DNA of 64,000 bases from Piscicola geometra (GCA_943735955.1 OX030955.1:186001-250000); one strand, 5' to 3'. Positions 11,896 through 26,421 are shown, counted from the first letter of the stretch. The notes: generated from the sequence alone by a model not told the origin. Translations and numbers: made by a program.

Positions 11896-13258
11896 GAACG
11901 ATGAAGACGATGAAGACGGTGAAGACGGTGAAGAAGATGAAGACGATGAAGACGGTGAAGACGATGAAGACGGTGAAGACGATGAAGACGCTGAAGACGA
12001 TGAAGACGATGAAGACGATGAAGACGGTGAAGACGATGAAGACGATGAAGACGGTGAAGACGATGAAGACGGTGAAGACGAACGATGAAGACGGTGAAGA
12101 CGGTGAAGACGGTGAAGACGATGAAGACGATGAAGACGGTGAAGACGATGAAGACGATGAAGACGGTGAAGACGAACGATGAAGACGATGAAGACGGTGA
12201 AGACGGTGAAGACGATGAAGACGATGAAGACGATGAAGACGGTGAAGACGATGAAGACGGTGAAGACGATGAAGACGGTGAAGACGGTGAAGACGGTGAA
12301 GACGGTGAAGATGATGAAGACGGTGAAGACGATGAAGACGGTGAAAACGAACGATGAAGACGATGAAGACGGTGAAGACGGTGAAGAAGATGAAGACGAT
12401 GAAGACGGTGAAGACGATGAAGACGGTGAAGACGATGAAGACGGTGAAGACGATGAAGACGATGAAGACGATGAAGACGGTGAAGACGATGAAGACGATG
12501 AAGACGGTGAAGACGATGAAGACGGTGAAGACGAACGATGAAGACGGTGAAGACGGTGAAGACGGTGAAGACGATGAAGACGATGAAGACGGTGAAGACG
12601 ATGAAGACGATGAAGACGGTGAAGACGAACGATGAAGACGATGAAGACGATGAAGACGGTGAAGACGATGAAGACGGTGAAGACGATGAAGACGGTGAAG
12701 ACGATGAAGACGATGAAGACGAACGATGAAGACGATGAAGACGGTGAAGACGATGAAGACGGTGAAGACGATGAAGACGGTGAAGACGATGAAGAAGATG
12801 AAGACGGTGAAGACGATGAAGACGGTGAAGACGGTGAAGACGGTGAAGACGGTGAAGACGGTGAAGACGAACGATGAAGACGATGAAGACGGTGAAGACG
12901 ATGAAGACGATGAAGAAGATGAAGACGGTGAAGACGATGAAGACGGTGAAGACGGTGAAGACGGTGAAGACGGTGAAGACGGTGAAGACGGTGAAGACGA
13001 ACGATGAAGGTGATGAAGACGATGAAGACGGTGAAGACGATGAAGAAGATGAAGACGGTGAAGACGATGAAGACGGTGAAGACGGTGAAGACGGTGAAGA
13101 CGGTGAAGACGGTGAAGACGGTGAAGACGGTGAAGACGATGAAGACGGTAAAGACGGTGAAGACGATGAAGACGATGAAGACGGTGAAGACGGTGAAGAC
13201 GAACGATGAAAACGATGAAGACGGTGAAGACGATGAAGACGATGAAGACGGTGAAGAC
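11896..13258 (+). repeat. 1.35-kb block, copy 2
   Basis: Partner of 9130-10474. Its second part (12533 onward) also matches 5731-6635 to the interval, so three locations share this arrangement. A small private degeneration, GGTGATGAAGAC, lies just after the spacer at 12999, and GATGAAAAC follows the spacer at 13201. Confidence 0.86.
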
Positions 13259-13437
13259 GAACGATGAAGACGATGAAGACGATGAAGACGGTGAAGACGA
13301 TGAAGACGGTGAAGACGATGAAGACGGTGAAGACGATGAAGGCGGTGAAGACAAACGATGAAGACGATGAAGACGGTGAAGACGATGAAGAAGATGAAGA
13401 CGATGAAGACGGTGAAGACGATGAAGACGGTGAAGAC

Positions 13438-14267
13438 GAACGATGAAGACGATAAAGACGGTGAAGAAGATGAAGACGATGAAGACGGTGAAGACGATGA
13501 AGACGGTGAAGACGATGAAGACGGTGAAGACGATGAAGACGATGAAGACGGTGAAGACGGTGAAGACGATGAAGACAATGAAGACGGTGAAGACGATGAA
13601 GACGGTGAAGACGAACGATGAAGACGATGAAGACGGTGAAGACGGTGAAGACGATGAAGACAATGAAGACGGTGAAGACGATGAAGACGGTGAAGACGAA
13701 CGATGAAGACGATGAAGACGGTGAAGACGGTGAAGACGGTGAAGACGGTGAAGACGGTGAAGACGGTGAAGACGATGAAGACGATGAAGACGATGAAGAC
13801 GGTGAAGACGATGAAGACGATGAAGACGATGAAGACGGTGAAGACGGTGAAGACGATGAAGACGGTGAAGACTATGAAGACGATGAAGACGGTGAAGACG
13901 GTGAAGACGAACGATGAAGACGATGAAGACGGTGAAGACGGTGAAGACGGTGAAGACGGTGAAGACGGTGAAAACGATGAAGACGATGAAGACGGTGAAG
14001 ACGGTGAAGACGATGAAGACGATGAAGACGATGAAGACGGTGAAGACGATGAAGACGGTGAAGACGATGAAGACGGTGAAGACAGTGAAGACGGTGAAGA
14101 TGATGAAGACGAACGATGAAGACGATGAAGACGGTGAAGACGGTGAAGAAGATGAAGACGATGAAGACGGTGAAGACGATGAAGACGGTGAAGACGATGA
14201 AGACGGTGAAGACGATGAAGACGATGAAGACGATGAAGACGGTGAAGACGATGAAGACGGTGAAGAC
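13438..14267 (+). repeat. 830/821-bp tandem pair, copy 1 (also at 30484)
   Basis: Distances 175, 85, 211, 202 and 157 repeat at 14268 as 175, 85, 211, 193 and 157. The markers in order are GATAAAGAC, AATGAAGAC twice, TATGAAGAC at 13873, GGTGAAAAC, and AGTGAAGAC followed by a GATGAT unit. The same pair occurs at 30484 and 31305. Confidence 0.9.
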
Positions 14268-15088
14268 GAACGATGAAGACGATAAAGACGGTGAAGAAGA
14301 TGAAGACGATGAAGACGGTGAAGACGATGAAGACGGTGAAGACGATGAAGACGGTGAAGACGATGAAGACGATGAAGACGGTGAAGACGGTGAAGACGAT
14401 GAAGACAATGAAGACGGTGAAGACGATGAAGACGGTGAAGACGAACGATGAAGACGATGAAGACGGTGAAGACGGTGAAGACGATGAAGACAATGAAGAC
14501 GGTGAAGACGATGAAGACGGTGAAGACGAACGATGAAGACGATGAAGACGGTGAAGACGGTGAAGACGGTGAAGACGGTGAAGACGGTGAAGACGGTGAA
14601 GACGATGAAGACGATGAAGACGATGAAGACGGTGAAGACGATGAAGACGATGAAGACGATGAAGACGGTGAAGACGGTGAAGACGATGAAGACGGTGAAG
14701 ACTATGAAGACGATGAAGACGGTGAAGACGGTGAAGACGAACGATGAAGACGATGAAGACGGTGAAGACGGTGAAGACGGTGAAGACGGTGAAAACGATG
14801 AAGACGATGAAGACGGTGAAGACGGTGAAGACGATGAAGACGATGAAGACGATGAAGACGGTGAAGACGATGAAGACGGTGAAGACGATGAAGACGGTGA
14901 AGACAGTGAAGACGGTGAAGATGATGAAGACGAACGATGAAGACGATGAAGACGGTGAAGACGGTGAAGAAGATGAAGACGATGAAGACGGTGAAAACGA
15001 TGAAGACGGTGAAGACGATGAAGACGGTGAAGACGATGAAGACGATGAAGACGATGAAGACGGTGAAGACGATGAAGACGGTGAAGAC
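14268..15088 (+). repeat. 830/821-bp tandem pair, copy 2
   Basis: One 9-mer shorter than copy 1 in the fourth interval. The next interval series, from 14937, carries GGTGAAAACGATG (near 14991), also found at 32028 in the segmental-duplication partner, +17,037. Confidence 0.9.
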
Positions 15089-16361
15089 GAACGATGAAGA
15101 CGGTGAAGACGGTGAAGACGGTGAAGACGATGAAGACGATGAAGACGGTGAAGACGATGAAGACGATGAAGACGGTGAAGACGAACGATGAAGACGATGA
15201 AGACGATGAAGACGGTGAAGACGATGAAGACGGTGAAGACGATGAAGACGGTGAAGACGATGAAGACGATGAAGACGAACGATGAAGACGATGAAGACGG
15301 TGAAGACGATGAAGACGGTGAAGACGATGAAGACGGTGAAGACGATGAAGAAGATGAAGACGGTGAAGACGATGAAGACGGTGAAGACGGTGAAGACGGT
15401 GAAGACGGTGAAGACGGTGAAGACGGTGAAGACGAACGATGAAGACGATGAAGACGATGAAGACGGTGAAGACGATGAAGAAGATGAAGACGGTGAAGAC
15501 GATGAAGACGGTGAAGACGGTGAAGACGGTGAAGACGGTGAAGACGGTGAAGACGGTGAAGACGGTGAAGACGATGAAGACGGTAAAGACGGTGAAGACG
15601 ATGAAGACGATGAAGACGGTGAAGACGGTGAAGACGAACGATGAAGACGATGAAGACGGTGAAGACGATGAAGACGATGAAGACGGTGAAGACGAACGAT
15701 GAAGACGATGAAGACGATGAAGACGGTGAAAACGATGAAGACGGTGAAGACGATGAAGACGGTGAAGACGATGAAGGCGGTGAAGACAAACGATGAAGAC
15801 GATGAAGACGGTGAAGACGATGAAGAAGATGAAGACGATGAAGACGGTGAAGACGATGAAGACGGTGAAGACGAACGATGAAGACGATAAAGACGGTGAA
15901 GACGGTGAAGAAGATGAAGACGATGAAGACGGTGAAGACGATGAAGACGGTGAAGACGATGAAGACGGTGAAGACGATGAAGACGATGAAGACGGTGAAG
16001 AAGGTGAAGACGATGAAGACAATGAAGACGGTGAAGACGATGAAGACGGTGAAGACGAACGATGAAGACGATGAAGACGGTGAAGACGGTGAAGACGATG
16101 AAGACAATGAAGACGGTGAAGACGATGAAGACGGTGAAGACGAACGATGAAGACGATGAAGACGGTGAAGACGGTGAAGACGGTGAAGACGGTGAAGACG
16201 GTGAAGACGGTGAAGACGATGAAGACGATGAAGACGATGAAGACGATGAAGACGGTGAAGACGATGAAGACGATGAAGACGATGAAGACGGTGAAGACGG
16301 TGAAGACGATGAAGACGGTGAAGACTATGAAGACGATGAAGACGGTGAAGACGGTGAAGAC
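15089..16361 (+). repeat. Block within segmental copy 1 (partner 32126-33420)
   Basis: Distances are 94, 94, 157, 202, 58, 94, 85, 184, 85 and 220. The partner has the same series except that 184, 85 becomes 121, 85, 85. This holds the subfamily A module 15636-15872. GGTGAAGAAGGTGAAG near 16000 is private to this copy. Confidence 0.87.
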
Positions 16362-17869
16362 GAACGATGAAGACGATGAAGACGGTGAAGACGGTGAAGA
16401 CGGTGAAGACGGTGAAAACGATGAAGACGATGAAGACGGTGAAGACGGTGAAGACGATGAAGACGATGAAGACGATGAAGACGGTGAAGACGATGAAGAC
16501 GGTGAAGACGATGAAGACGGTGAAGACGGTGAAGACGGTGAAGATGATGAAGACGGTGAAGACGATGAAGACGGTGAAGACGAACGATGAAGACGATGAA
16601 GACGGTGAAGACGGTGAAGACGGTGAAGAAGATGAAGACGATGAAGACGGTGAAGACGATGAAGACGGTGAAGACGATGAAGACGGTGAAGACGATGAAG
16701 ACGATGAAGACGATGAAGACGGTGAAGACGATGAAGACGATGAAGACGGTGAAGACGATGAAGACGGGCGAAGACGAACGATGAAGACGGTGAAGACGGT
16801 GAAGACGGTGAAGACGATGAAGACGATGAAGACGGTGAAGACGATGAAGACGATGAAGACGGTGAAGACGAACGATGAAGACGATGAAGACGGTGAAGAC
16901 GGTGAAGACGATGAAGACGATGAAGACGATGAAGACGGTGAAGACGATGAAGACGGTGAAGACGATGAAGACGGTGAAGACGGTGAAGACGGTGAAGATG
17001 ATAAAGACGGTGAAGACGATGAAGACGGTGAAAACGAACGATGAAGACGATGAAGACGGTGAAGACGGTGAAGAAGATGAAGACGATGAAGACGGTGAAG
17101 ACGATGAAGACGGTGAAGACGATGAAGACGGTGAAGACGATGAAGACGATGAAGACGATGAAGACGGTGAAGACGATGAAGACGATGAAGACGGTGAAGA
17201 CGATGAAGACGGTGAAGACGAACGATGAAGACGGTGAAGACGGTGAAGACGGTGAAGACGATGAAGACGATGAAGACGGTGAAGACGATGAAGACGATGA
17301 AGACGGTGAAGACGAACGATGAAGACGATGAAGACGGTGAAGACGATGAAGACGGTGAAGACGATGAAGACGGTGAAGACGATGAAGACGATGAAGACGA
17401 ACGATGAAGACGATGAAGACGGTGAAGACGATGAAGACGGTGAAGACGATGAAGACGGTGAAGACGATGAAAAAGATGAAGACGGTGAAGACGATGAAGA
17501 CGATGAAGACGGTGAAGACGATGAAGACGGTGAAGACGATGAAGACGGTGAAGACGGTGAAGACGAACGATGAAGACGATGAAGACGGTGAAGACGGTGA
17601 AGACGATGAAGACAATGAAGACGGTGAAGACGATGAAGACGGTGAAGACGAACGATGAAGACGATGAAGAAGGTGAAGACGGTGAAGACGGTGAAGACGG
17701 TGAAGACGGTGAAGACGGTGAAGACGATGAAGACGATGAAGACGATGAAGACGATGAAGACGGTGAAGACGATGAAGACGATGAAGACGATGAAGACGGT
17801 GAAGACGGTGAAGACGATGAAGACGGTGAAGACTATGAAGACGATGAAGACGGTGAAGACGGTGAAGAC
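16362..17869 (+). repeat. 1,508-bp block with the 10-mer marker, copy 1
   Basis: Distances 220, 194, 94, 166, 184, 94, 85, 166 and 85 are followed at 17870 by 220, 194, 103, 166, 184, 94, 94 and 166. The 194-bp interval breaks the 9n+4 rule because it holds the 10-mer at 16766. GATGAAAAAGATG at about 17470 is also present at 34540 in the duplication partner. Confidence 0.89.
16766..16775 (+). repeat. 10-bp unit GGGCGAAGAC (one of seven)
   Basis: A one-base insertion turns a GGTGAAGAC-type unit into a 10-mer. Copies lie at 16766, 18274, 19486, 23578, 33825, 35324 and 37119. All sit in the unit immediately before a GAAC spacer and within a 194-bp interval, so they descend from one event. Four are in the first large segment and three in the second. 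Confidence 0.95.
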
Positions 17870-19090
17870 GAACGATGAAGACGATGAAGACGGTGAAGAC
17901 GGTGAAGACGGTGAAGACGGTGAAAACGATGAAGACGATGAAGACGGTGAAGACGGTGAAGACGATGAAGACGATGAAGACGATGAAGACGGTGAAGACG
18001 ATGAAGACGGTGAAGACGATGAAGACGGTGAAGACGGTGAAGACGGTGAAGATGATGAAGACGGTGAAGACGATGAAGACGGTGAAGACGAACGATGAAG
18101 ACGATGAAGACGGTGAAGACGGTGAAGACGGTGAAGAAGATGAAGACGATGAAGACGGTGAAGACGATGAAGACGGTGAAGGCGATGAAGACGGTGAAGA
18201 CGATGAAGACGATGAAGACGATGAAGACGGTGAAGACGATGAAGACGATGAAGACGGTGAAGACGATGAAGACGGGCGAAGACGAACGATGAAGACGGTG
18301 AAGACGGTGAAGACGGTGAAGACGGTGAAGACGATGAAGACGATGAAGACGGTGAAGACGATGAAGACGATGAAGACGGTGAAGACGAACGATGAAGACG
18401 ATGAAGACGGTGAAGACGGTGAAGACGATGAAGACGATGAAGACGATGAAGACGGTGAAGACGATGAAGACGGTGAAGACGATGAAGACGGTGAAGACGG
18501 TGAAGACGGTGAAGATGATGAAGACGGTGAAGACGATGAAGACGGTGAAAACGAACGATGAAGACGATGAAGACGGTGAAGAGGGTGAAGAAGATGAAGA
18601 CGATGAAGACGGTGAAGACGATGAAGACGGTGAAGACGATGAAGACGGTGAAGACGATGAAGACGATGAAGACGATGAAGACGGTGAAGACGATGAAGAC
18701 GATGAAGACGGTGAAGACGATGAAGACGGTGAAGACGAACGATGAAGACGGTGAAGACGGTGAAGACGGTGAAGACGATGAAGACGATGAAGACGGTGAA
18801 GACGATGAAGACGATGAAGACGGTGAAGACGAACGATGAAGACGATGAAGACGATGAAGACGGTGAAGACGATGAAGACGGTGAAGACGATGAAGACGGT
18901 GAAGACGATGAAGACGATGAAGACGAACGATGAAGACGATGAAGACGGTGAAGACGATGAAGACGGTGAAGACGATGAAGACGGTGAAGACGATGAAGAA
19001 GATGAAGACGGTGAAGACGATGAAGACGATGAAGACGGTGAAGACGATGAAGACGGTGAAGACGATGAAGACGGTGAAGACGGTGAAGAC
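17870..19090 (+). repeat. 1,508-bp block with the 10-mer marker, copy 2
   Basis: It repeats 16362-17869 with single-unit gains (103 against 94, 94 against 85). The 10-mer lies at 18274. GGTGAAGGCGATG (near 18177) and GAGGGTGAAGAAG (near 18581) are private variants absent from the partner at 34920. Confidence 0.88.
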
Positions 19091-22000
19091 GAACGATGAA
19101 GACGATGAAGACGGTGAAGACGATGAAGACGGTGAAGACGATGAAGACGGTGAAGACGATGATGACGTTGAAGACGGTGAAGACGATGAAGACGATGAAG
19201 ACGGTGAAGACGATGAAGACGGTGAAGACGATGAAGACGGTGAAGACGGTGAAGACGGTGAAGATGATGAAGACGGTGAAGACGATGAAGACGGTGAAGA
19301 CGAACGATGAAGACGATGAAGACGGTGAAGACGGTGAAGACGGTGAAGAAGATGAAGACGATGAAGACGGTGAAGACGATGAAGACGGTGAAGACGATGA
19401 AGACGGTGAAGACGATGAAGACGATGAAGACGATGAAGACGGTGAAGACGATGAAGACGATGAAGACGGTGAAGACGATGAAGACGGGCGAAGACGAACG
19501 ATGAAGACGGTGAAGACGGTGAAGACGGTGAAGACGATGAAGACGATGAAGACGGTGAAGACGATGAAGACGATGAAGACGGTGAAGACGAACGATGAAG
19601 ACGATGAAGACGGTGAAGACGGTGAAGACGATGAAGACGATGAAGACGATGAAGACGGTGAAGACGATGAAGACGGTGAAGACGATGAAGACGGTGAAGA
19701 CGGTGAAGACGGTGAAGATGATGAAGACGGTGAAGACGATGAAGACGGTGAAAACGAACGATGAAGACGATGAAGACGGTGAAGACGGTGAAGAAGATGA
19801 AGACGATGAAGACGGTGAAGACGATGAAGACGGTGAAGACGATGAAGACGGTGAAGACGATGAAGACGATGAAGACGATGAAGACGGTGAAGACGATGAA
19901 GACGATGAAGACGGTGAAGACGATGAAGACGGTGAAGACGAACGATGAAGACGGTGAAGACGGTGAAGACGGTGAAGACGATGAAGACGATGAAGACGGT
20001 GAAGACGATGAAGACGATGAAGACGGTGAAGACGAACGATGAAGACGATGAAGACGATGAAGACGGTGAAGACGATGAAGACGGTGAAGACGATGAAGAC
20101 GGTGAAGACGATGAAGACGATGAAGACGAACGATGAAGACGATGAAGACGGTGAAGACGATGAAGACGGTGAAGACGATGAAGACGGTGAAGACGATGAA
20201 GAAGATGAAGACGGTGAAGACGATGAAGACGATGAAGACGGTGAAGACGATGAAGACGGTGAAGACGATGAAGACGGTGAAGACGGTGAAGACGAACGAT
20301 GAAGACGATGAAGACGGTGAAGACGATGAAGACGGTGAAGACGATGAAGACGGTGAAGACGATGATGACGTTGAAGACGGTGAAGACGGTGAAGACGATG
20401 AAGACGGTAAAGACGATGAAGACGGTGGAGACGGTGAAGACGGTGAAGACGGTGAAGACGGTGAAGACGATGAAGACGATGAAGACGATGAAGACGGTGA
20501 AGACGGTGAAGACGGTGAAGACGGTGAAGACGGTGAAGACGGTGAAGACGGTGAAGACGGTGAAGACGATGAAGACGGTAAAGACGGTGAAGACGATGAA
20601 GACGGTGAAGACGGTGAAGACGAACGATGAAGACGATGAAGACGGTGAAGACGATGAAGACGATGAAGACGGTGAAGACGAACGATGAAGACGATGAAGA
20701 CGATGAAGACGGTGAAGACGATGAAGACGGTGAAGACGAGGAAGACGGTGAAGACGATGAAGGCGGTGAAGACGAACGATGAAGACGATGAAGACGGTGA
20801 AGACGGTGAAGAAGATGAAGACGATGAAGACGGTGAAGACGATGAAGACGGTGAAGACGAACGATGAAGACGATGAAGACGGTGAAGACGGTGAAGAAGA
20901 TGAAGACGATGAAGACGGTGAAGACGATGAAGACGATGAAGACGATTAAGACGGTGAAGACGATGAAGACGGTGAAGACGATGAAGACGGTGAAGACGGT
21001 GAAGACGGTGAAGATGATGAAGACGGTGAAGACGATGAAGACGGTGAAAACGAACGATGAAGACGATGAAGACGGTGAAGACGGTGAAGAAGATGAAGAC
21101 GATGAAGACGGTGAAGACGATGAAGACGGTGAAGACGATGAAGACGGTGAAGACGATGAAGACGATGAAGACGATGAAGACGGTGAAGACGATGAAGACG
21201 ATGAAGACGGTGAAGACGATGAAGACGATGAAGACGAACGATGAAGACGGTGAAGACGGTGAAGACGGTGAAGACGATGAAGACGATGAAGACGGTGAAG
21301 ACGATGAAGACGATGAAGACGGTGAAGACGAACGATGAAGACGATGAAGACGATGAAGACGGTGAAGACGATGAAGACGGTGAAGACGATGAAGACGGTG
21401 AAGACGATGAAGACGATGAAGACGAACGATGAAGACGATGAAGACGGTGAAGACGATGAAGACGGTGAAGACGATGAAGACGGTGAAGACGATGAAGAAG
21501 ATGAAGACGGTGAAGACGATGAAGACGGTGAAGACGGTGAAGACGGTGAAGACGGTGAAGACGGTGAAGACGGTGAAGACGATGAAGACGGTAAAGACGG
21601 TGAAGACGATGAAGACGATGAAGACGGTGAAGACGGTGAAGACGATGAAGACGGTGAAGACGAACGATGAAGACGATGAAGACGATGAAGACGGTGAAGA
21701 CGATGAAGACGGTGAAGACGAGGAAGACGGTGAAGACGATGAAGGCGGTGAAGACGAACGATGAAGACGATGAAGACGGTGAAGACGGTGAAGAAGATGA
21801 AGACGATGAAGACGGTGAAGACGATGAAGACGGTGAAGACGAACGATGAAGACGATGAAGACGGTGAAGAAGATGAAGACGATGAAGACGGTGAAGACGA
21901 TGAAGACGGTGAAGACGATGAAGACGGTGAAGACGATGAAGACGATGAAGACGGTGAAGACGGTGAAGACGATGAAGACAATGAAGACGGTGAAGACGAT

Positions 22001-22392
22001 GAAGACGGTGAAGACGAACGATGAAGACGATGAAGACGGTGAAGACGGTGAAGACGATGAAGACAATGAAGACGGTGAAGACGATGAAGACGGTGAAGAC
22101 GAACGATGAAGACGATGAAGACGGTGAAGACGGTGAAGACGATGAAGACGATGAAGACGGTGAAGACGGTGAAGACGATGAAGACGATGAAGACGATGAA
22201 GACGGTGAAGACGGTGAAGACGGTGAAGACGGTGAAGACGGTGAAGACGGTGAAGACGATGAAGACGATGAAGACGATGAAGACGGTGAAGACGATGAAG
22301 ACGATGAAGACGATGAAGACGGTGAAGACGGTGAAGACGATGAAGACGGTGAAGACTATGAAGACGATGAAGACGGTGAAGACGGTGAAGAC
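19091..22392 (+). repeat. 3.3-kb block, copy 1 of a near-perfect duplication
   Basis: Twenty-two consecutive intervals (211, 194, 94, 166, 184, 94, 94, 166, 328, 58, 94, 85, 193, 184, 94, 94, 238, 94, 85, 175, 85 and 292) repeat at 23183-26421 with one change: 184 becomes 121, a loss of seven units. The GATGATGACGTTGAAGAC variants at 19158 and 20361 return at 23250 and 24390. GATTAAGAC at 20945 is private to this copy. Confidence 0.93.
20622..20858 (+). repeat. 237-bp module, subfamily B (GAGGAAGAC), exemplar
   Basis: Same 58, 94 and 85 structure, but the second interval has a GAGGAAGAC unit before GGTGAAGAC and GATGAAGGC, and the third spacer is GAAC. Full copies start at 20622, 24651 and 30247. 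Shortened relatives lacking the 58-bp interval but keeping GAGGAAGAC lie near 21662, 25691, 38174, 39564 and 43725. Confidence 0.9.
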
Positions 22393-23182
22393 GAACGATG
22401 AAGACGATGAAGACGGTGAAGACGGTGAAGACGGTGAAGACGGTGAAAACGATGAAGACGATGAAGACGGTGAAGACGGTGAAGACGATGAAGACGATGA
22501 AGACGATGAAGACGGTGAAGACGATGAAGACGGTGAAGACGATGAAGACGGTGAAGACGGTGAAGACGGTGAAGATGATGAAGACGGTGAAGACGATGAA
22601 GACGGTGAAGACGATGAAGACGGTGAAGACGATGAAGACGATGAAGACGATGAAGACGGTGAAGACGATGAAGACGATGAAGACGGTGAAGACGATGAAG
22701 ACGGTGAAGACGAACGATGAAGACGGTGAAGACGGTGAAGACGGTGAAGACGATGAAGACGATGAAGACGGTGAAGACGATGAAGACGATGAAGACGGTG
22801 AAGACGATGGAGACGGTGAAGACGGTGAAGACGGTGAAGACGATGAAGACAGTGAAGACGATGAAGACGGTGAAGACGATGAAGACGGTGAAGACGAACG
22901 ATGAAGACGGTGAAGACGGTGAAGACGATGAAGACGATGAAGACGATGAAGACGGTGAAGACGATGAAGACGGTGAAGACGATGAAGACGGTGAAGACGA
23001 TGAAGACGATGAAGACGAACGATGAAGACGATGAAGACGGTGAAGACGATGAAGACGGTGAAGACGATGAAGACGGTGAAGACGATGAAGAAGATGAAGA
23101 CGGTGAAGACGATGAAGACGATGAAGACGGTGAAGACGATGAAGACGGTGAAGACGATGAAGACGGTGAAGACGGTGAAGAC
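22393..23182 (+). repeat. Linker between the two 3.3-kb copies
   Basis: Intervals are 319, 184, 121 and 166. The 319-bp interval lacks a spacer where relatives have a 220 plus 184 arrangement, so it looks like a deletion fusion. It also contains GATGGAGAC (near 22807) and AGTGAAGAC (near 22850), and rejoins the repeat series at 23183. Confidence 0.82.
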
Positions 23183-26100
23183 GAACGATGAAGACGATGA
23201 AGACGGTGAAGACGATGAAGACGGTGAAGACGATGAAGACGGTGAAGACGATGATGACGTTGAAGACGGTGAAGACGATGAAGACGATGAAGACGGTGAA
23301 GACGATGAAGACGGTGAAGACGATGAAGACGGTGAAGACGGTGAAGACGGTGAAGATGATGAAGACGGTGAAGACGATGAAGACGGTGAAGACGAACGAT
23401 GAAGACGATGAAGACGGTGAAGACGGTGAAGACGGTGAAGAAGATGAAGACGATGAAGACGGTGAAGACGATGAAGACGGTGAAGACGATGAAGACGGTG
23501 AAGACGATGAAGACGATGAAGACGATGAAGACGGTGAAGACGATGAAGACGATGAAGACGGTGAAGACGATGAAGACGGGCGAAGACGAACGATGAAGAC
23601 GGTGAAGACGGTGAAGACGGTGAAGACGATGAAGACGATGAAGACGGTGAAGACGATGAAGACGATGAAGACGGTGAAGACGAACGATGAAGACGATGAA
23701 GACGGTGAAGACGGTGAAGACGATGAAGACGATGAAGACGATGAAGACGGTGAAGACGATGAAGACGGTGAAGACGATGAAGACGGTGAAGACGGTGAAG
23801 ACGGTGAAGATGATGAAGACGGTGAAGACGATGAAGACGGTGAAAACGAACGATGAAGACGATGAAGACGGTGAAGACGGTGAAGAAGATGAAGACGATG
23901 AAGACGGTGAAGACGATGAAGACGGTGAAGACGATGAAGACGGTGAAGACGATGAAGACGGTGAAGACGAACGATGAAGACGGTGAAGACGGTGAAGACG
24001 GTGAAGACGATGAAGACGATGAAGACGGTGAAGACGATGAAGACGATGAAGACGGTGAAGACGAACGATGAAGACGATGAAGACGATGAAGACGGTGAAG
24101 ACGATGAAGACGGTGAAGACGATGAAGACGGTGAAGACGATGAAGACGATGAAGACGAACGATGAAGACGATGAAGACGGTGAAGACGATGAAGACGGTG
24201 AAGACGATGAAGACGGTGAAGACGATGAAGAAGATGAAGACGGTGAAGACGATGAAGACGATGAAGACGGTGAAGACGATGAAGACGGTGAAGACGATGA
24301 AGACGGTGAAGACGGTGAAGACGAACGATGAAGACGATGAAGACGGTGAAGACGATGAAGACGGTGAAGACGATGAAGACGGTGAAGACGATGATGACGT
24401 TGAAGACGGTGAAGACGGTGAAGACGATGAAGACGGTAAAGACGATGAAGACGGTGGAGACGGTGAAGACGGTGAAGACGGTGAAGACGGTGAAGACGAT
24501 GAAGACGATGAAGACGATGAAGACGGTGAAGACGGTGAAGACGGTGAAGACGGTGAAGACGGTGAAGACGGTGAAGACGGTGAAGACGGTGAAGACGATG
24601 AAGACGGTAAAGACGGTGAAGACGATGAAGACGGTGAAGACGGTGAAGACGAACGATGAAGACGATGAAGACGGTGAAGACGATGAAGACGATGAAGACG
24701 GTGAAGACGAACGATGAAGACGATGAAGACGATGAAGACGGTGAAGACGATGAAGACGGTGAAGACGAGGAAGACGGTGAAGACGATGAAGGCGGTGAAG
24801 ACGAACGATGAAGACGATGAAGACGGTGAAGACGGTGAAGAAGATGAAGACGATGAAGACGGTGAAGACGATGAAGACGGTGAAGACGAACGATGAAGAC
24901 GATGAAGACGGTGAAGACGGTGAAGAAGATGAAGACGATGAAGACGGTGAAGACGATGAAGACGATGAAGACGATGAAGACGGTGAAGACGATGAAGACG
25001 GTGAAGACGATGAAGACGGTGAAGACGGTGAAGACGGTGAAGATGATGAAGACGGTGAAGACGATGAAGACGGTGAAAACGAACGATGAAGACGATGAAG
25101 ACGGTGAAGACGGTGAAGAAGATGAAGACGATGAAGACGGTGAAGACGATGAAGACGGTGAAGACGATGAAGACGGTGAAGACGATGAAGACGATGAAGA
25201 CGATGAAGACGGTGAAGACGATGAAGACGATGAAGACGGTGAAGACGATGAAGACGATGAAGACGAACGATGAAGACGGTGAAGACGGTGAAGACGGTGA
25301 AGACGATGAAGACGATGAAGACGGTGAAGACGATGAAGACGATGAAGACGGTGAAGACGAACGATGAAGACGATGAAGACGATGAAGACGGTGAAGACGA
25401 TGAAGACGGTGAAGACGATGAAGACGGTGAAGACGATGAAGACGATGAAGACGAACGATGAAGACGATGAAGACGGTGAAGACGATGAAGACGGTGAAGA
25501 CGATGAAGACGGTGAAGACGATGAAGAAGATGAAGACGGTGAAGACGATGAAGACGGTGAAGACGGTGAAGACGGTGAAGACGGTGAAGACGGTGAAGAC
25601 GGTGAAGACGATGAAGACGGTAAAGACGGTGAAGACGATGAAGACGATGAAGACGGTGAAGACGGTGAAGACGATGAAGACGGTGAAGACGAACGATGAA
25701 GACGATGAAGACGATGAAGACGGTGAAGACGATGAAGACGGTGAAGACGAGGAAGACGGTGAAGACGATGAAGGCGGTGAAGACGAACGATGAAGACGAT
25801 GAAGACGGTGAAGACGGTGAAGAAGATGAAGACGATGAAGACGGTGAAGACGATGAAGACGGTGAAGACGAACGATGAAGACGATGAAGACGGTGAAGAA
25901 GATGAAGACGATGAAGACGGTGAAGACGATGAAGACGGTGAAGACGATGAAGACGGTGAAGACGATGAAGACGATGAAGACGGTGAAGACGGTGAAGACG
26001 ATGAAGACAATGAAGACGGTGAAGACGATGAAGACGGTGAAGACGAACGATGAAGACGATGAAGACGGTGAAGACGGTGAAGACGATGAAGACAATGAAG

Positions 26101-26421
26101 ACGGTGAAGACGATGAAGACGGTGAAGACGAACGATGAAGACGATGAAGACGGTGAAGACGGTGAAGACGATGAAGACGATGAAGACGGTGAAGACGGTG
26201 AAGACGATGAAGACGATGAAGACGATGAAGACGGTGAAGACGGTGAAGACGGTGAAGACGGTGAAGACGGTGAAGACGGTGAAGACGATGAAGACGATGA
26301 AGACGATGAAGACGGTGAAGACGATGAAGACGATGAAGACGATGAAGACGGTGAAGACGGTGAAGACGATGAAGACGGTGAAGACTATGAAGACGATGAA
26401 GACGGTGAAGACGGTGAAGAC
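23183..26421 (+). repeat. 3.3-kb block, copy 2 of a near-perfect duplication
   Basis: Offset from copy 1 is 4,092 bp up to the seven-unit loss (23849-23968) and 4,029 bp after it. It includes the 10-mer at 23578, the subfamily B module at 24651 and TATGAAGAC near 26385. No counterpart of this second copy exists in the large segment at 30247-45801. Confidence 0.93.
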
